This document shows, piece by piece, positions 4,777 through 5,734 of a DNA stretch of 5,734 nt. The stretch is taken from positions 1 to 5,734 of the forward strand of contig JAQGHJ010000736.1 of NCBI GenBank assembly GCA_028288905.1, written 5' to 3'. This DNA comes from Phycisphaerales bacterium. GTDB lineage: Bacteria; Planctomycetota; Phycisphaerae; Tepidisphaerales; Tepidisphaeraceae. A model generated the notes under the pieces. The model was given only the letters and a program-made list of their open reading frames with translations, did no database searches and was not told the origin of the DNA. The stretch's first letter is position 1; every line of letters starts with the position of its first letter. Position numbers and translations under genes: made by a program.

Positions 4777-5734
4777 ATGTCCGCCCCTGTCATCGCCGCC
4801 GCCCTGGCCGCCTCGGCCGCCGGGTCCCTCGTTTTCTCTACCCTCACCTACTCGCTAAGGGAGCTGAGCCGGGTGCGGCTCGACGAGTACCTCGACCGCC
4901 GCGGCCACCTCGCCTGGCTCGAGCCGACCATGGACCACCAGCTCGGGCTGGTGTTCGTCACCGCCGTCTGGCGGCTGCTGTTCAACGTCGCCATCCTGCT
5001 CCTGTCGCTCGAGCTGGCGGCGGCGCTCGCCCCCGGGCCGGCGGCCAGCTACGTGCTGGCGGTCGTCATCGGCACGCTCGTCACCCTCGTCTGCTCGGTC
5101 ATGCTCCCGACGTCGCTCGCCCAGCACGCCGGCGACGCGATCGTCGGGGCGGTCGTCCGCCCGCTCCACGGGCTCTACTACGTCATGTGGCCGGTCGCCA
5201 AGCTCATGCACGCGATCGACCGGCTCGTCGGGCGGGCGGCCGGGGCGTCCGTCGCCCCCGGCCCGGACAAGGTGAACCACGACATCCAGCAGGAGATCCT
5301 GTCGGCCGTCGAGGAGGGCGAGAAGGAGGGGGCGGTCGAGGAGGAAGAGCGGGCGATGATCGAGTCGGTCATCTCGTTCGGCGCCACGACGGCCGGACAG
5401 ATCATGACCCCCCGTCCGGAGGTCGTGTCGGTCGAGTCGACGGCCACGCTCACCGAGATCCAGGCCGTCCTCGAGCGGTCCGGGCACAGCCGCATCCCCG
5501 TGTGCGACGACACGCTCGACTCGATCGTCGGCGTACTGTACGCCCGGGACCTGCTCAAGCAGCTCGGCAAGCCGCCGGACGCGTTCGACATGCGGTCGGC
5601 CGTCCGCCCGGCGTTCTACGCCCCTGAGACCCGCAAGCTCCGGGACCTGCTGCACGACTTCCGCTTGCAGAAGATCCACATGGCGATCGTGCTCGACGAG
5701 TACGGCGGGACGGCCGGCGTCGTCACGATTGAGG
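4777..5734 (+). CDS. CorC/HlyC-type membrane protein with CBS domains (3' end beyond the window)
   Basis: The frame from ATG 4777 stays open to the right edge (319 codons). A G-rich stretch (4763-4768) 8 nt upstream may serve as Shine-Dalgarno. Residues 1 to about 150 form a membrane part: a hydrophobic segment at about 5-22, then L-S-R-V-R-L-D-E-Y-L, and further hydrophobic segments at about 60-85 and 92-112. This matches the layout of the CNNM (DUF21) domain of the CorC/UPF0053 family, linked to magnesium or cobalt export. The S-E-T-A-type signature expected near residue 21 reads S-T-L-T-Y, so the domain is divergent. A Glu-rich cytoplasmic linker (about 169-194) leads to the CBS pair: Q-I-M-T-P-R (208-213), S-R-I-P-V (first CBS) and D-E-Y-G-G-T-A-G (307-314, second CBS). 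CBS pairs bind adenine nucleotides and gate the transporter. The C-terminal CorC_HlyC domain, if present, is outside the window. Orientation and position after ybeY support the assignment. Confidence 0.88.
   Translation, partial: MSAPVIAAALAASAAGSLVFSTLTYSLRELSRVRLDEYLDRRGHLAWLEPTMDHQLGLVFVTAVWRLLFNVAILLLSLELAAALAPGPAASYVLAVVIGTLVTLVCSVMLPTSLAQHAGDAIVGAVVRPLHGLYYVMWPVAKLMHAIDRLVGRAAGASVAPGPDKVNHDIQQEILSAVEEGEKEGAVEEEERAMIESVISFGATTAGQIMTPRPEVVSVESTATLTEIQAVLERSGHSRIPVCDDTLDSIVGVLYARDLLKQLGKPPDAFDMRSAVRPAFYAPETRKLRDLLHDFRLQKIHMAIVLDEYGGTAGVVTIE

Noticed and set aside
4855..5679. 274-codon minus-strand frame
   Set aside because: It is antisense to the CorC-like gene and consists of Arg/Asp/Val-rich shadow sequence.

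Overview
The window is high-GC, strongly GC3-biased bacterial DNA. It looks like a planctomycete chromosome, most plausibly Gemmataceae. This is inferred from gene content: two long pseudopilin-like proteins with a type IV prepilin leader, a secreted protein with the W-T-G-G / A-A-N-W-S-G-G opening common in planctomycete exported proteins, and a ybeY to corC-like pair. No sequence search was possible, so the taxonomic call is inference.

Layout. Bases 1-503 (minus strand) hold the N-terminal 167 codons of an exported, probably beta-rich protein that runs off the left edge. Bases 504-848 have no convincing gene; they contain a short imperfect direct repeat and a hairpin just after the next gene's stop. 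Two tandem minus-strand paralogues follow, at 849-1679 and 1982-2830. Each encodes a prepilin-like protein with a G|FTLVELL leader, one N-terminal membrane helix and an atypical C-terminal H-X13-D(G/S) motif. The roughly 300 bp between them holds several perfect hairpins. Bases 2831-3796 are a long gap lying upstream of divergent genes. Its right half has clearly lower GC and a near-perfect 26-bp palindrome, and no ORF there is convincing.

On the plus strand, 3797-4369 encodes YbeY, the 16S rRNA 3'-end maturation endonuclease, with Asp in place of the usual third metal-binding His. After a 407-bp GC-rich leader with a possible -10 box and an 8-bp hairpin, a CorC/HlyC-type membrane protein (CNNM-like domain plus CBS pair) starts at 4777 and runs off the right edge.

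How the genes relate. The left part (exported protein, two pseudopilins) belongs to the cell envelope and secretion. The right part (ybeY, corC-like) is a housekeeping pair often found together in bacteria. I see no mobile element, CRISPR array, tRNA or rRNA. I found no convincing new multi-gene system. The most interesting points are the variant motifs in the paralogous pseudopilins, the altered YbeY metal site, the weakened CNNM signature, and the structured intergenic DNA.
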